From Glycomyces algeriensis (GTDB lineage: Bacteria > Actinomycetota > Actinomycetes > Mycobacteriales > Micromonosporaceae), in assembly GCF_027622855.1 (NCBI RefSeq), contig NZ_JAPZVR010000014.1, positions 1 to 58,139 of the forward strand: a DNA stretch of 58,139 bases, in the 5' to 3' direction. The notes below the pieces were generated by a model. That model worked only from the letters and a program-made list of their open reading frames with translations, was not told the DNA's origin and did not search any database. Shown one piece after another: positions 33,161-42,600 of this stretch. Positions within the stretch are counted from its first letter, which is position 1. The number at the start of each line of letters is the position of its first letter. The position numbers were made by a program, and so were the translations under genes.

Positions 33161-34366
33161 CTGCAGGTCGGCCTGGGACGGCGGTTCCGGCGCGCGGATG
33201 AGCGCCTCGACCTCGGCCATGCGGTCCCACGTGTTCACGGCCATGCCCGCGAGCACCCGCCCGGACTTCGTCCAGAACGCCACGAACTCGAGCGACTCGA
33301 TGGAGCCGGACACGACGACCTCGTCGTAGTCGTCCGGGCCCGCCACGAACCCGATGTACTCCATGCCGAGGTCGTACTGGTCGGTGAAGAAGTAGGGCAG
33401 CTTGTCGTACGGCGCCTCGTCCCCGAGCATCGCCTTCGCGGCGTGCGGGCCGGAGTCGAGCGCGGTCTGCCAGTGCTCCACCCGGACCGGCCGTCCGTAG
33501 TGGACGGACGGGATGCTGGCGACGTCGCCGGCGGCCCACACGTCGGGGCCGCTGGTCCGTAGCGTCCCGTCGACGGCGATCCCGCCCCCGAACTCCTTGG
33601 GGCGCATGTTGATGCCGGCCTCCACGGCCAAGCCGATGTTCGGCGTGGCCCCGACCGCGAGGAGCACGACGTCCGCAGCGACCGTGCGGCCGTCGTCGGT
33701 CTCGACGCCCACCGCGCGCCCGTCCTCGCCGAGGATCTTCGCGACCTGTGTGCGCCGCAGCAGCTCCACGCCGTGATCGGTGTGCAGCTTCGCGAACACG
33801 AGCCCCATCTCCGGGCCGAGGACCCGCTCGAGCGGCTGCGCCCCGAGCCCGAACACGGTGACCTCCCGGCCGAGCTGCCGCGCCGATGCGGCGACCTCCA
33901 TGCCGATCCAGCCGTCGCCGACGATCGCGACGTGCTCGGCGTCCTTGATCGCCGCGTGCAGCAGATCGGACTGCTCGACGGTGCGCAGGAGGTGCACCCC
34001 CTGCAGGTCCGCGCCCGGGATCGGCAGCGGCCGGGGACTGGAGCCGGTGGCGAGGAGCAGCTTCTTGTAGTCGATGACGGACCCGTCGGCGAGGGTCAGG
34101 CGCCGGCCGGCCGGGTCGAGGCCGGTGGCGGGCTCGCCGGTGCGCAGCTCGGCGTTCTGGGCGTACCAGTCCTCATCGACGGTGAACACCGACGAGCGGT
34201 CGGCCTCGCCGCGCAGGTAGTCCTTGGACAGCGGCGGGCGCTCGTACGGTCGGTGGGCCTCCCCCGTGACGACCACGAGGTCGCCCTCGAACCCCTCGTC
34301 GCGCAGGGTCTGCGCGGCCTTCGAGGCGGCCAGGCCGCCCCCGACGATGACGTACGGGTTGCTCAC
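33149..34366 (-). CDS. FAD-dependent NAD(P)H oxidoreductase (ferredoxin reductase type)
   Basis: A 405-residue flavoprotein of the rubredoxin/ferredoxin reductase class. The N-terminal FAD-binding VIVGGGLAASKAAQTLR begins at residue 6, the NAD(P)-binding VAIVGDGWIGMEVAASARQLG lies about 150-170, and the second FAD motif DVWAAGDVAS about 290. PYERPPLSKDYLRG and ATGSSPRPLPIPGADL are family-typical. It transfers electrons from NAD(P)H to a [2Fe-2S] protein, unknown and not encoded nearby. GGAGGCAAGATC precedes the GTG start at 34366. Confidence 0.92.
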   Translation of the reverse strand: MSNPYVIVGGGLAASKAAQTLRDEGFEGDLVVVTGEAHRPYERPPLSKDYLRGEADRSSVFTVDEDWYAQNAELRTGEPATGLDPAGRRLTLADGSVIDYKKLLLATGSSPRPLPIPGADLQGVHLLRTVEQSDLLHAAIKDAEHVAIVGDGWIGMEVAASARQLGREVTVFGLGAQPLERVLGPEMGLVFAKLHTDHGVELLRRTQVAKILGEDGRAVGVETDDGRTVAADVVLLAVGATPNIGLAVEAGINMRPKEFGGGIAVDGTLRTSGPDVWAAGDVASIPSVHYGRPVRVEHWQTALDSGPHAAKAMLGDEAPYDKLPYFFTDQYDLGMEYIGFVAGPDDYDEVVVSGSIESLEFVAFWTKSGRVLAGMAVNTWDRMAEVEALIRAPEPPSQADLQSFR

Positions 34367-34524
34367 GATCTTGCCTCCGGCACGATAGACGGCGGTTCGG
34401 CCCCATTCTCCCGCGTTCGAGCGCGGTCGGGCCCGTTCAGCGGATTCCCGCCGGCCCCGCCCGCAATCCCCCGATGCGGCGAATCTCGCTCGCGTCGCGC
34501 GCCCCTTCTTGGCAAGCTGACCGC

Positions 34525-35331
34525 ATGAGCGAGAACCCCGACCACACCGAGCACGGCAACGCCGCGATCGCCCGCAGCGGCGAGATCCTGCGCACCGAGG
34601 TCGGCTCGGGCCTGCACGGCATCGCGATCGCCGGGACCGACGACCACGACGAGATGGGCGTCTTCATCGAACCGCCCGAATGCGCCGTCGGCCTGCGCGG
34701 CCCGATGAACCACTACGTGTGGCGGACCCAGCCCGAAGGGCACCGCTCCTCGCACGGCGACACCGACCTGGTCATGTACTCGCTGCGGAAGTTCCTCAAG
34801 CTCGCCATCGCAGGGAACCCCACGATCCTCTTGCCGCTCTTCGCCCCCGAGGCGTCGGTCTACACGGCCACGGACCTGGGCGCGGAATTGCGCGACCTCG
34901 CGCCCGCGTTCCTCTCGCAGCGCGCGGTCGAGCGCTTCGTCGGCTACCTCGACGGCCAGACCGACCGCCTGCTCAACCGGGGACAGGGCTCGATGCCGAA
35001 CCGTCCCGAGCTGGTCGAGCAGTACGGCTACGACGTCAAGTACGCCTCGCACGCCCTCCGCCTCGGCCTGCAGGGCCTCGAGATCGCCGAGCACGCCCGC
35101 CTCACCCTGCCGATGCCCGACGCCGACCGCCAGCGGGTGCTGCACGTCAAGTCCGGCGGCGTCGCCGAACTCGACACGGTCCTCGCCGAGATCGCCTCGA
35201 TCCGGGCCCGCATCGTCGCGCTCCTCGAATCGGGCGCGACGGCACTGCCCGCCGAACCCGACACCGACCGCATCTCCGCGTGGTCGATCGACGCCCACCG
35301 CCGCCACTGGCATTCCCACCACGGCTTCTAG
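34525..35331 (+). CDS. Predicted nucleotidyltransferase (COG3541 type)
   Basis: A 268-residue protein of the DNA-polymerase-beta superfamily nucleotidyltransferases seen in bacteria and actinophages. The N-terminal pattern GSGLHGIAIAGTDDHDEMGVFIEP carries the G-S-x-x-x-G and D-x-D/E catalytic acids. DTDLVMYSLRKFLKLAIAGNPTILLPLFAP follows, then helical segments. The transferred nucleotide and acceptor are unknown. It starts 6 nt after CAAGCT, a weak -10-like box. It converges on a gene for a Pnkp-type 3'-phosphatase, which hints at nucleic-acid end chemistry (inference). Confidence 0.8.
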   Translation: MSENPDHTEHGNAAIARSGEILRTEVGSGLHGIAIAGTDDHDEMGVFIEPPECAVGLRGPMNHYVWRTQPEGHRSSHGDTDLVMYSLRKFLKLAIAGNPTILLPLFAPEASVYTATDLGAELRDLAPAFLSQRAVERFVGYLDGQTDRLLNRGQGSMPNRPELVEQYGYDVKYASHALRLGLQGLEIAEHARLTLPMPDADRQRVLHVKSGGVAELDTVLAEIASIRARIVALLESGATALPAEPDTDRISAWSIDAHRRHWHSHHGF

Positions 35332-35334
35332 TTC

Positions 35335-35359
35335 CGGGCCCCGCCATCGGCGGGGCCCG
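35335..35359. terminator. Bidirectional terminator
   Basis: CGGGCCCCGCC, ATC loop, and its complement form an 11-bp stem between the convergent nucleotidyltransferase and phosphatase genes. Confidence 0.75.
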
Positions 35360-35362
35360 CAT

Positions 35363-35785
35363 CTAGAAGTCGCCGTAGGCGACCTGCAGGCAGGTCAAGC
35401 CCAGCTCTTCGCGCCACATGCGCACGACCTGATCCCGGTCGTCGATCACGCAGAGCACCTCGCGATGGGCGAGGTGCCGCTCGTACAGCTCGCGCTTGAC
35501 CGTCGAGTCGCGGCGGCTGTCGCCGGACTTGCGCATGTACAGCTCGACGTCCGCCAACCCGACATGCAGCTTGAGCCAGGTCAGCGTCTCGGTCCGGCAC
35601 ACCTCGTCCCGCCCCGACAGGAACACGATCTTGTGCCCGACCTGGGCCAGCGCCTGCACCACCGAGATCACGGCCGGGTTCGGAGCGTCCTCGCCGACCC
35701 GATGAAACGCATACGGCGACCGGGGCTTCGCACCGAGCCGAAGCGCGACGGTGCCGTCGATGTCGACGATCACGACCTGCGGCAT
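35363..35785 (-). CDS. Stand-alone T4 Pnkp-type 3'-phosphatase (HAD fold)
   Basis: A 140-residue HAD phosphatase matching the C-terminal domain of T4 polynucleotide kinase/phosphatase: VIVDIDGTVA (nucleophile DxDGT), SPYAFHRVGEDAPNP, IVFLSGRDE, LYMRKSGDSRRDSTVKRELYE, and IDDRDQVVRMWREELGLTCLQVAYGDF. The T4 enzyme removes 3'-phosphates (and 2',3'-cyclic ends) from RNA or DNA so ends can be ligated. Only this domain is present. GGAAGGAACCCC precedes the ATG. A P-loop kinase gene ends 34 bp upstream on the same strand, so kinase and phosphatase activities appear as adjacent genes rather than a fusion. Substrate is inferred. Confidence 0.8.
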   Translation of the reverse strand: MPQVVIVDIDGTVALRLGAKPRSPYAFHRVGEDAPNPAVISVVQALAQVGHKIVFLSGRDEVCRTETLTWLKLHVGLADVELYMRKSGDSRRDSTVKRELYERHLAHREVLCVIDDRDQVVRMWREELGLTCLQVAYGDF

Positions 35786-35819
35786 GGGGTTCCTTCCAAA
35801 GGGGGTCTCGGGGGCGGCT

Positions 35820-36473
35820 TCACGAGAGGCCGAAGTGTTCGCTCACGCACCGAATCGACGCGTCCTCGTCAACGGCCGCATCAACTGTAAGCGCCCGCAA
35901 CCCCAGCTCGCGAGTCTCTTTGCTGAGGCGCTCGACGAAGTGCCGCTCGCGAACCGCGAGGTTGCGCGCGGCGCGCTCGGGGTCGCTGGTCTGGTCGAGG
36001 AACCCCGGCCTGTTCGTCGCTTTCGCCCGCTTGACGACCGCGTACGCGCGGAACTCAGGGCTCGGCAGCAGCCACACGGCCCGACTCCGGTCGGCGAGGA
36101 GCGGTGCGACGAGCGAAGGCAGCAGCCTGAACCCCTCGACCACGATCCCCTGCTCGCGCGGCATCGCCAGCAGGTCCTCGACGATGAGGTGAAACCCCTC
36201 GCCCCGGAACCAGTGGAACGTCTCGAACATGACCTCGGGCGACCGGTCGAGCCAGCGCTCGTCCATGGTCATCGACATGAACTCGTGGAGGTACGGCGCC
36301 TCTTCGGCCGAAGTCCGCCGCGCGTGATCGGGCATCGCCTCGTCCGTTTCATAGAGCCGCAGCCCGTACCGATCCGCCATCGCCGCAGCGACAGTCGACT
36401 TCCCGGCCCCGCTGCCGCCCCCGATCCAGTACACGTGCCGCAGCCGTTCCCGCAACGTCGCGTCATCCGCCAT
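35820..36473 (-). CDS. P-loop kinase-like ATPase
   Basis: A 217-residue small P-loop protein. Walker A is VYWIGGGSGAGKSTVA (about residues 14-29). An acidic ETDEAMPDHARR follows, then EQGIVVEGFRLLPSLVAPLL (Walker B-like strand), and a lid-like Arg-rich segment (RAKATNRPGFLDQTSDPERAARNL). The fold resembles nucleotide/shikimate kinase families, and the phosphoryl acceptor is unknown. Its position directly upstream of a Pnkp-type 3'-phosphatase suggests polynucleotide 5'-kinase activity as one option. The frame opens at 36515; I chose the ATG at 36473 because GGGGCGGAATC precedes it. Confidence 0.72.
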   Translation of the reverse strand: MADDATLRERLRHVYWIGGGSGAGKSTVAAAMADRYGLRLYETDEAMPDHARRTSAEEAPYLHEFMSMTMDERWLDRSPEVMFETFHWFRGEGFHLIVEDLLAMPREQGIVVEGFRLLPSLVAPLLADRSRAVWLLPSPEFRAYAVVKRAKATNRPGFLDQTSDPERAARNLAVRERHFVERLSKETRELGLRALTVDAAVDEDASIRCVSEHFGLS

Positions 36474-36549
36474 ATCGATTCCGCCCCAACACGTCGGCAT
36501 CATTTCCGCTTCCATGCTCTCAAGGGCCGGAACCGCGTTGGCGTGTTGA

Positions 36550-37293
36550 TCAGCTCCAGCCGCGGGGGGCCGGGCGGGAGGCCGGGGTGGGTTCCTGGTC
36601 TCGGGTTCGGTAGACGACGTAGGGGCGGAAGAGGTACCAGACGGGTGCGCTGAAGGCGTGGACGAGGCGGGTGAAGGGGAAGAGTGCGAAGAGGGTGAGG
36701 CCGATGAGGACGTGGACCTTGAAGGCGGTGGAGGCGGCGGCCATGGCGGCGACGTCGGGTTGGAGGATCCAGATGCTGCGGAACCAGGGCGAGACGGTCT
36801 CGCGGTAGTCGACCTCGTGGCCGCCGGTGAGGCCGGCGACGGCCGAGAGGAGGGTCGTGGTGAGGCCGGCGAGGATCGCGGCGACGAGGACGAGGTACAT
36901 GACCTTGTCGTTCACGGTGGTGGCGCTGAAGACCGGGCCGTTGGTGCGGCGGCGCCAGATGAGGAGGGCGATGCCGCCGAGGGTGGTCACGCCCGCGATG
37001 GCGCCCAGGGACAGGGCGGTCACGTGGTACCTCTCGTCGGTGATGCCGACGGCTTCGGTCCAGGTCTCGGGGATCAGGAGGCCGACGACGTGGCCGATGA
37101 TCACCACGAGGAGTCCGAAGTGGAACACGGGGCTGGCGATGCGGAGCAGCCGCGACTCGTAGAGCTGGGATGAGCGGGTGGTCCAGCCGAAGCGGTCGTA
37201 GCGGTAGCGCCAGACGGTGCCGCCGATCAGGATCGCGAGCACGACGTACGGGAGCGCGCCCCACAGCAGGTGGTCGAGGGCCGTCGGGCTCAT
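36550..37293 (-). CDS. narI: Respiratory nitrate reductase gamma subunit (cytochrome b)
   Basis: A 247-residue integral membrane diheme cytochrome b that oxidises menaquinol and passes electrons to NarH. Five transmembrane segments begin at LLWGALPYVVLAILIGGTVW. Heme ligand histidines are visible in SPVFHFGLLVVIIGHVVG and in AFKVHVLIGLTLFALFPFTRLVHAFSAPVWYL, which matches the family C-terminal signature. Its ATG overlaps the narJ stop (ATGA), so it is the last gene of a coupled narGHJI operon. Confidence 0.95.
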   Translation of the reverse strand: MSPTALDHLLWGALPYVVLAILIGGTVWRYRYDRFGWTTRSSQLYESRLLRIASPVFHFGLLVVIIGHVVGLLIPETWTEAVGITDERYHVTALSLGAIAGVTTLGGIALLIWRRRTNGPVFSATTVNDKVMYLVLVAAILAGLTTTLLSAVAGLTGGHEVDYRETVSPWFRSIWILQPDVAAMAAASTAFKVHVLIGLTLFALFPFTRLVHAFSAPVWYLFRPYVVYRTRDQEPTPASRPAPRGWS

Positions 37294-37919
37294 CGCTCGG
37301 CTCCCATCGCCACCGGCATGCCGAGCGGCACTTTGCCGTCGAAGGGGTCGAGGCCTACGTCCTCGGCCGGGGGGCCGGCGGCGGCCAGTCTCGCGGCTTC
37401 GCGGCGGGCTTCGTCGGCGGGCGGGAGGGTTGCGGCCACGGCGTCGAGGACAGCGGCGTGGGGGCCGGCGCATTCGTGGAGGGCGGCGCGGAGCAGCTCG
37501 ATCGCGGGCTGGAAGGCCGTGAGGAGCCGCATGCCTTGGACGGCATCGCCTCTGGCCGCGAATTCAAGGACCACCGCCAGGTGGTCGGGGAGTTCGCCGG
37601 GCTCGAGGCGCCATCCGTAGGCCGCATAGATCTCCTTGATCCGGGCCAGCGCGTGGCCGCGTCGTCGTGTGTCGCCGTCGGTGTAGTAGGTGAGGTGGAG
37701 TGCCCTGCGGCGCTTCAGGTCGAAGGTGCGGACGTAGGCCGCGCCGAGTTCGAGGGCGGGGGTGCCGTGCGCGTAGGCGCAGAATGCGGTGAGGGCTTCG
37801 CGGGCGTCGCCCGGCGGGGTCTCGGCGACGGCGGCGCGCACGAGCGGGAGGCGTTCGTAGAAGTCGCGGTCCGGGTAGCAGAGGAGCACGGCCGCGGCCT
37901 GGTGGATGACGGCGTTCAT
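37290..37919 (-). CDS. narJ: Nitrate reductase molybdenum cofactor assembly chaperone
   Basis: A 209-residue all-helical chaperone of the NarJ/TorD superfamily, needed to insert the Mo-bisPGD cofactor into NarG before membrane docking. Visible family elements: AVLLCYPDRDFYERLPLVRAAV at the N-terminus and YVRTFDLKRRRALHLTYYTDGDTRRRGHAL in the centre. GAGGAGTCGCA precedes the ATG. It overlaps narH upstream and narI downstream by 4 bp each. Not part of the final enzyme. Confidence 0.95.
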   Translation of the reverse strand: MNAVIHQAAAVLLCYPDRDFYERLPLVRAAVAETPPGDAREALTAFCAYAHGTPALELGAAYVRTFDLKRRRALHLTYYTDGDTRRRGHALARIKEIYAAYGWRLEPGELPDHLAVVLEFAARGDAVQGMRLLTAFQPAIELLRAALHECAGPHAAVLDAVAATLPPADEARREAARLAAAGPPAEDVGLDPFDGKVPLGMPVAMGAER

Positions 37920-39634
37920 TGCGACTCCTCGCGGTCGTGGAGGTACTCGCCGTCCTGGGTGTGCCGGCGCGCCTGCCGGTCCCTGTCCGGGAACAATCCC
38001 GGCGGGCGGCCGTTGCCGTCCCAGTTCAGGAGGTTGAAGCGGCGGGACGCACCGGCCGGGTCGTCGCTGGTCTGGCGGTCGCGCAGGGCGTGGAACGTCT
38101 CGACGCTGGCGGGCGCGGGCGTGCCGGAGGCCTCGCCGAACGGGCCGGAGCCGCCCATGCCGGGGCCGCCGTCGAAGTCGAGTGAGCAGCCGATCTCGTC
38201 GATGACGCCGCGGTCGGCCTCGTCGACGCCGTAGGCGGTGGGGATGACGTACCGGTCGTCGTACTTGGCGAGGGCGAGGAGGCGGTATATCTGCTCGATC
38301 TCCTTGCCCGTCAAGCCGACTGCTTCCGCGATCGACTCGTCGGGGGGTTCGCCGAGGTTGATGCGGCGCATATATGCGCGCATCGCGGCGAGCCGGTTGA
38401 GCACGGCCCTCACCGGTTCGGGGTCGCCCGCGGTGAACAGCTCGGCGAGGTACTCGACGGGGATGCGCAAGGTGTCGACGGCGGCGAAGAGGTTGTCGGC
38501 GTCCTCGCCGTCGTGGCCGGTCTCGCTCAGGGCGTCGACCACGGGCGACAGCGGCGGGATGTACCAGACCATCGGCATGGTCCGGTACTCCGGGTGCAGC
38601 GGCAGCGCGAGCCGGAACCGCTTGGCGAGCAGGTGGATCGGGGAGCGGCGGGCTGATTCGAGCCAGCGTTCGGGGATGCCGTCGCGGCGGGCCGCGGCCT
38701 GGACGTCGGGGTCGTCGGGGTCGAGGAAGACGTCGAGCTGGGCTTCGTAGAGGTCCTGCTCGTCCTTCACCGCGGCCGCTTTGCCCACGCGTTCGACGTC
38801 GTAGAGGACGACGCCGAGGTAGCGGAGCCGCCCGACGCACGTCTCGGAGCAGACCGTGGGCATCCCGACCTCGATGCGCGGGTAGCAGAGCGTGCACTTC
38901 TCGGCCTTGCCGGTCTTGTGGTTGAAGTACACCTTCTTGTAGGGGCAGCCGGTGACGCACATGCGCCAGCCGCGACACTTGTCCTGGTCGACGAGGACGA
39001 TGCCGTCCTCGGCGCGCTTGTACATCGCGCCCGAGGGGCAGGAGGCGACGCAGCTGGGGTTGAGGCAGTGCTCGCAGATGCGCGGCAGGTAGAACATGAA
39101 GCTCTGCTCGTACTCGAACTTCACCTTGTCGCCGATCTTCTGCACGATCGGGTCCTGCGAGCCGAGCTCCTCGCCGCCGGCGAGGTCGTCGTCCCAGTTG
39201 GCGCTCCACTTGATCTGCATGGGATCGCCGGAGATGAGGGAGCGGGGCCGCGCACCGGGGATGTCGTCGCCGAGCGGGGCCGAGACGAGGTGCTCGTAGT
39301 CGTACGTCCAGGGCTCGTAGTAGTCCTGTATGGACGGCATCTTGGGGTTGGCGAAGATCGTCGCGAGCTTCTTGAGGCGCCCGCCCGCGCGGGGCTTCAA
39401 CCTGCCTGCGGCCGTGCGCTTCCAGCCGCCCTGCCAGCGCTCCTGGTCCTCGTGGCGGCGCGGGTAGCCCTGGCCGGGGCGGGTCTCGACGTTGTTGAAC
39501 CACACGTACTCGACGCCGGGCCGGTTGGTCCAGGCCTGCTTGCAGGTGACGGAGCAGGTGTGGCAGCCGATGCACTTGTCGAGGTTCATGACCATGGCTA
39601 CCTGCGCCATGACCTTGCCGATGCGCTGGTCCAT
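37916..39634 (-). CDS. narH: Respiratory nitrate reductase beta subunit
   Basis: A 572-residue iron-sulphur subunit with four cysteine clusters: CIGCHTCSVTCKQAW near residue 20; ICEHCLNPSCVASCPSGAMYK; CRGWRMCVTGCPYKKVYFN, where Trp replaces one cluster Cys as in NarH [3Fe-4S] sites; and CTLCYPRIEVGMPTVCSETCVGRLRYLG. It relays electrons from NarI to NarG on the cytoplasmic face. Length exceeds E. coli NarH (about 512) because of a longer C-terminus. The start codon shares one base with the narG stop (TGATG). Confidence 0.96.
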   Translation of the reverse strand: MDQRIGKVMAQVAMVMNLDKCIGCHTCSVTCKQAWTNRPGVEYVWFNNVETRPGQGYPRRHEDQERWQGGWKRTAAGRLKPRAGGRLKKLATIFANPKMPSIQDYYEPWTYDYEHLVSAPLGDDIPGARPRSLISGDPMQIKWSANWDDDLAGGEELGSQDPIVQKIGDKVKFEYEQSFMFYLPRICEHCLNPSCVASCPSGAMYKRAEDGIVLVDQDKCRGWRMCVTGCPYKKVYFNHKTGKAEKCTLCYPRIEVGMPTVCSETCVGRLRYLGVVLYDVERVGKAAAVKDEQDLYEAQLDVFLDPDDPDVQAAARRDGIPERWLESARRSPIHLLAKRFRLALPLHPEYRTMPMVWYIPPLSPVVDALSETGHDGEDADNLFAAVDTLRIPVEYLAELFTAGDPEPVRAVLNRLAAMRAYMRRINLGEPPDESIAEAVGLTGKEIEQIYRLLALAKYDDRYVIPTAYGVDEADRGVIDEIGCSLDFDGGPGMGGSGPFGEASGTPAPASVETFHALRDRQTSDDPAGASRRFNLLNWDGNGRPPGLFPDRDRQARRHTQDGEYLHDREESQ

Positions 39635-42600
39635 CAGTACTCGACCTCCGTGGTGCGCTTGCGGACGACGGTGACCTCGTCGCGCTGGTTGCCGGTGGGG
39701 CCGATGTAGTTGAACGCGTAGGAGAACTGGGCGTACCCGCCGATGAGGTGGGTGGGTTTCACGAGGAGGCGGGTGAGCGAGTTGTGGATGCCGCCGCGCT
39801 TGCCGGTGGTCTCGGTCTTCGGCACGTCGACCATGCGCTCCTGCGCGTGGTACATGTAGACGGTCCCCTGCGGCATGCGGTGGGAGACGACGAGGCGGGC
39901 GGCGACGACGCCGTTGCGGTTGACCGCTTCGACCCAGTCGTTGTCCTTGGCGCCGATCGCTTCGGCGTCCTGGGGGCTCATCCAGATGTTGGGGCCGCCG
40001 CGCGAGAGCGTGAGCATGAGCAGGTTGTCCTGGTACTCGGAGTGGATGGACCACTTGGAGTGCGGGGTGAGGTAGCGGACGGCGACGGCCTTCTCCCCCG
40101 TCGGCCCGATCTCCGGTTCGCCGAACAGGGCGGCCATGTTCAAGGGCGGCCGGTAGACGGGCAGGGCCTCGCCGAACTCGTGCATCCAGTCGTGGTCGAG
40201 ATAGAAGTGCATCCGGCCGGTGAGGGTGTGCCAGGGCTTGTCGTGCTCGACGTTGATGGTGAACGGCGAGTAGCGGCGGTCGTGCGCTTCTTTGCCCGAC
40301 CATTCAGGGCTGGCGCCCACGGGCGTGGGGCCGTGCTGGGTGTCGGAGAAGACGACGCGGCGTTCGGCCGAGCCGTGGACGAGTTCGCCGAAGTCGGTGC
40401 CCACGCGGGCGGCGAGGCGCTCGAAGCCTTGGGCGGCAAGGCGTCCGTTGCTGGTGCCGGAGAGGGCGAGGATCATCTCGCAGGCTTTGACGTCGGTGTC
40501 GATGAGCGGACGGCCGCTGGCGGGCGCTTCGGCGGAGGTGCCGTTGCGCTGGGCGAGCCAGCCGATCTCGACGTCGGGGGTGAACGAGATGCCTTTGACG
40601 GGCAGGCCTTTGGTCTCGGCGAGCGGGCCGAGGGCGGTCATCTTGGCGGCGACGGCGGGGTAGTCGCGTTCGACGGCGATGATCGCGGGCATGGTCTTGC
40701 CCGGGACCGGCGGCGCGCCTTCGGCTTTCCAGTCGGGCGCGGTGCCGCCGGGCTGGGCGAGTTCCCCCGGGGTGTCGTGCTGGTGGGGTGCGGCGACGAG
40801 GTCGGTGGCGGTGCCGAGGTGGGCTTCGGCGAGTTCGGAGAAGCGGCGCGCGAGGGCCTGGAACGCCTCGAAGTCGGTGCGGGCCTGCCAGGGCGGGTCG
40901 ATCGCGGGCGAGAACGCGTGCACGAACGGGTGCATGTCCGTTGTGGACAGATCGTGCTTCTCGTACCAGGTGGCGGCCGGGAGCACGATGTCCGAGAGCA
41001 GGGTCGTGCTGGTCATCCGGAAGTCGAGCGAGAGCAGCAGGTCGAGTTTCCCTCGGGGCGCACGGCCGTGCCACACGACGTCGGCCGGGCGGTCCTCTGG
41101 GCCCGCCTCTTCGGCCTGCACGGAGTGCTGGGTGCCGAGCAGGTGCTTGAGGAAGTACTCGTCGCCTTTCGCGCTGGAGCCGAACAGGTTCGCGCGCCAG
41201 ACGGTGAGCACGCGCGGCCAGTTCTCGGGCGCGTCCGGGTCCTCGCAGGCGAAGCGCAGGTCGCCCGAGGCGAGTTCGCGGGCGATGTAATCGGCCGGTG
41301 CGAGCCCGGCTTCGCGGGCCTCCTGGGCGATGAGCAGCGGGTTCCGGTTGAACGTGGGGTACGACGGCATCCAGCCCATGCGGGCCGAGGCCGCCACGAG
41401 GTCGGCCGTGTGGGTGCCCGCCAGCCGCCCGGGGCCGGTGGCCGAGGTCAGCGCGTCGGCCTTGTAGGTGTCGTACCGCCACTGGTCGGTGTGCAGGTAC
41501 CAGTACGGGGTGGCGGCCATGAACCGCGCGGGCCGCGTCCAGTCCATCGCCGATGCGTAAGCAGCCCAACCGGTCTGGGTGCGGCACTTCTCCTGGCCGA
41601 CGTAGTGCGCCCAGCCGCCGCCGTTCTTCCCCTGGCAGCCGGTGAGCAGCAGGAGCGTGAGGAACGCCCGGTACATGGTGTCGCCGTGGAACCACTGGTT
41701 GGTGCCCGCACCGAGCACGATCATCGCCCGGCCGCCCGAATCCCTTGCGGTGGCGGCGAACTCGCGGGCGATGCGGATCGTCCGGTCCGCCTTCACGGCA
41801 GTGATCGACTCGGACCAGGCGGGCGTGCACGGCTCGTCGGCGTCGTCGTACCCGCTCGGCCACCGGCCCGGCAGGCCCGGCCTGGCCACGCCGTACTGGG
41901 CGAGGAGGAGGTCGAACACCGTGGTCACGAGGCGGCCCTCGACCCGGCGGACCGGGACGCCGCGCAGCATGCGCCCGCCTTCAGGGTCAGCGGAGGCTTC
42001 ATCGAAGCGCGGCAACGCGATCACCCTGGTCTCGCCGCCCTCCTCGTAGCAGCTGAGCAGCGGCTCGGCACCCTCGAGGTCGAGGTTCCAGTTGCCCGGC
42101 CGCTCCTCGTCCCAGCGGTGGCCGAGCGTCCCGTGCGGCGCACGGGGCTGGTCGAAGCGCGCGTCGATGAACACCGGCTTCCACTCCGCGTACGGCTCCT
42201 CGCCCGGCAGCGCGTCCTGGCGCAGGAACTTGCCCGGCACCAGTTCGCCGCCGCCCTCGACGAGCTCGACGAGGAACGGCAGGTCGGTGTACTTGCGCAC
42301 GTAGGCGTCGAAGGCCTCCGTGCGCTCGTCCACGAAGTGCTCCTTGAGGATCACGTGCCCCATCGCCATGGCCAGCGCGCCGTCGGTGCCCGGGTGCGGG
42401 GCGAGCCATTCGTCGGCGAACTTCGCGGCGTCGTTGTAGTCGGGCGCGACGGTGACGACCTTCTGGCCCCGGTAGCGGGCCTCGGCCATCCAGTGCGCGT
42501 CCGGCGTGCGCGTGACGGGCACGTTCGAGCCCCACAGCACGAGGTACGCGGCGTCCCACCAGTCCCCCGACTCGGGCACGTCCGTCTGGTCGCCGAAGAC

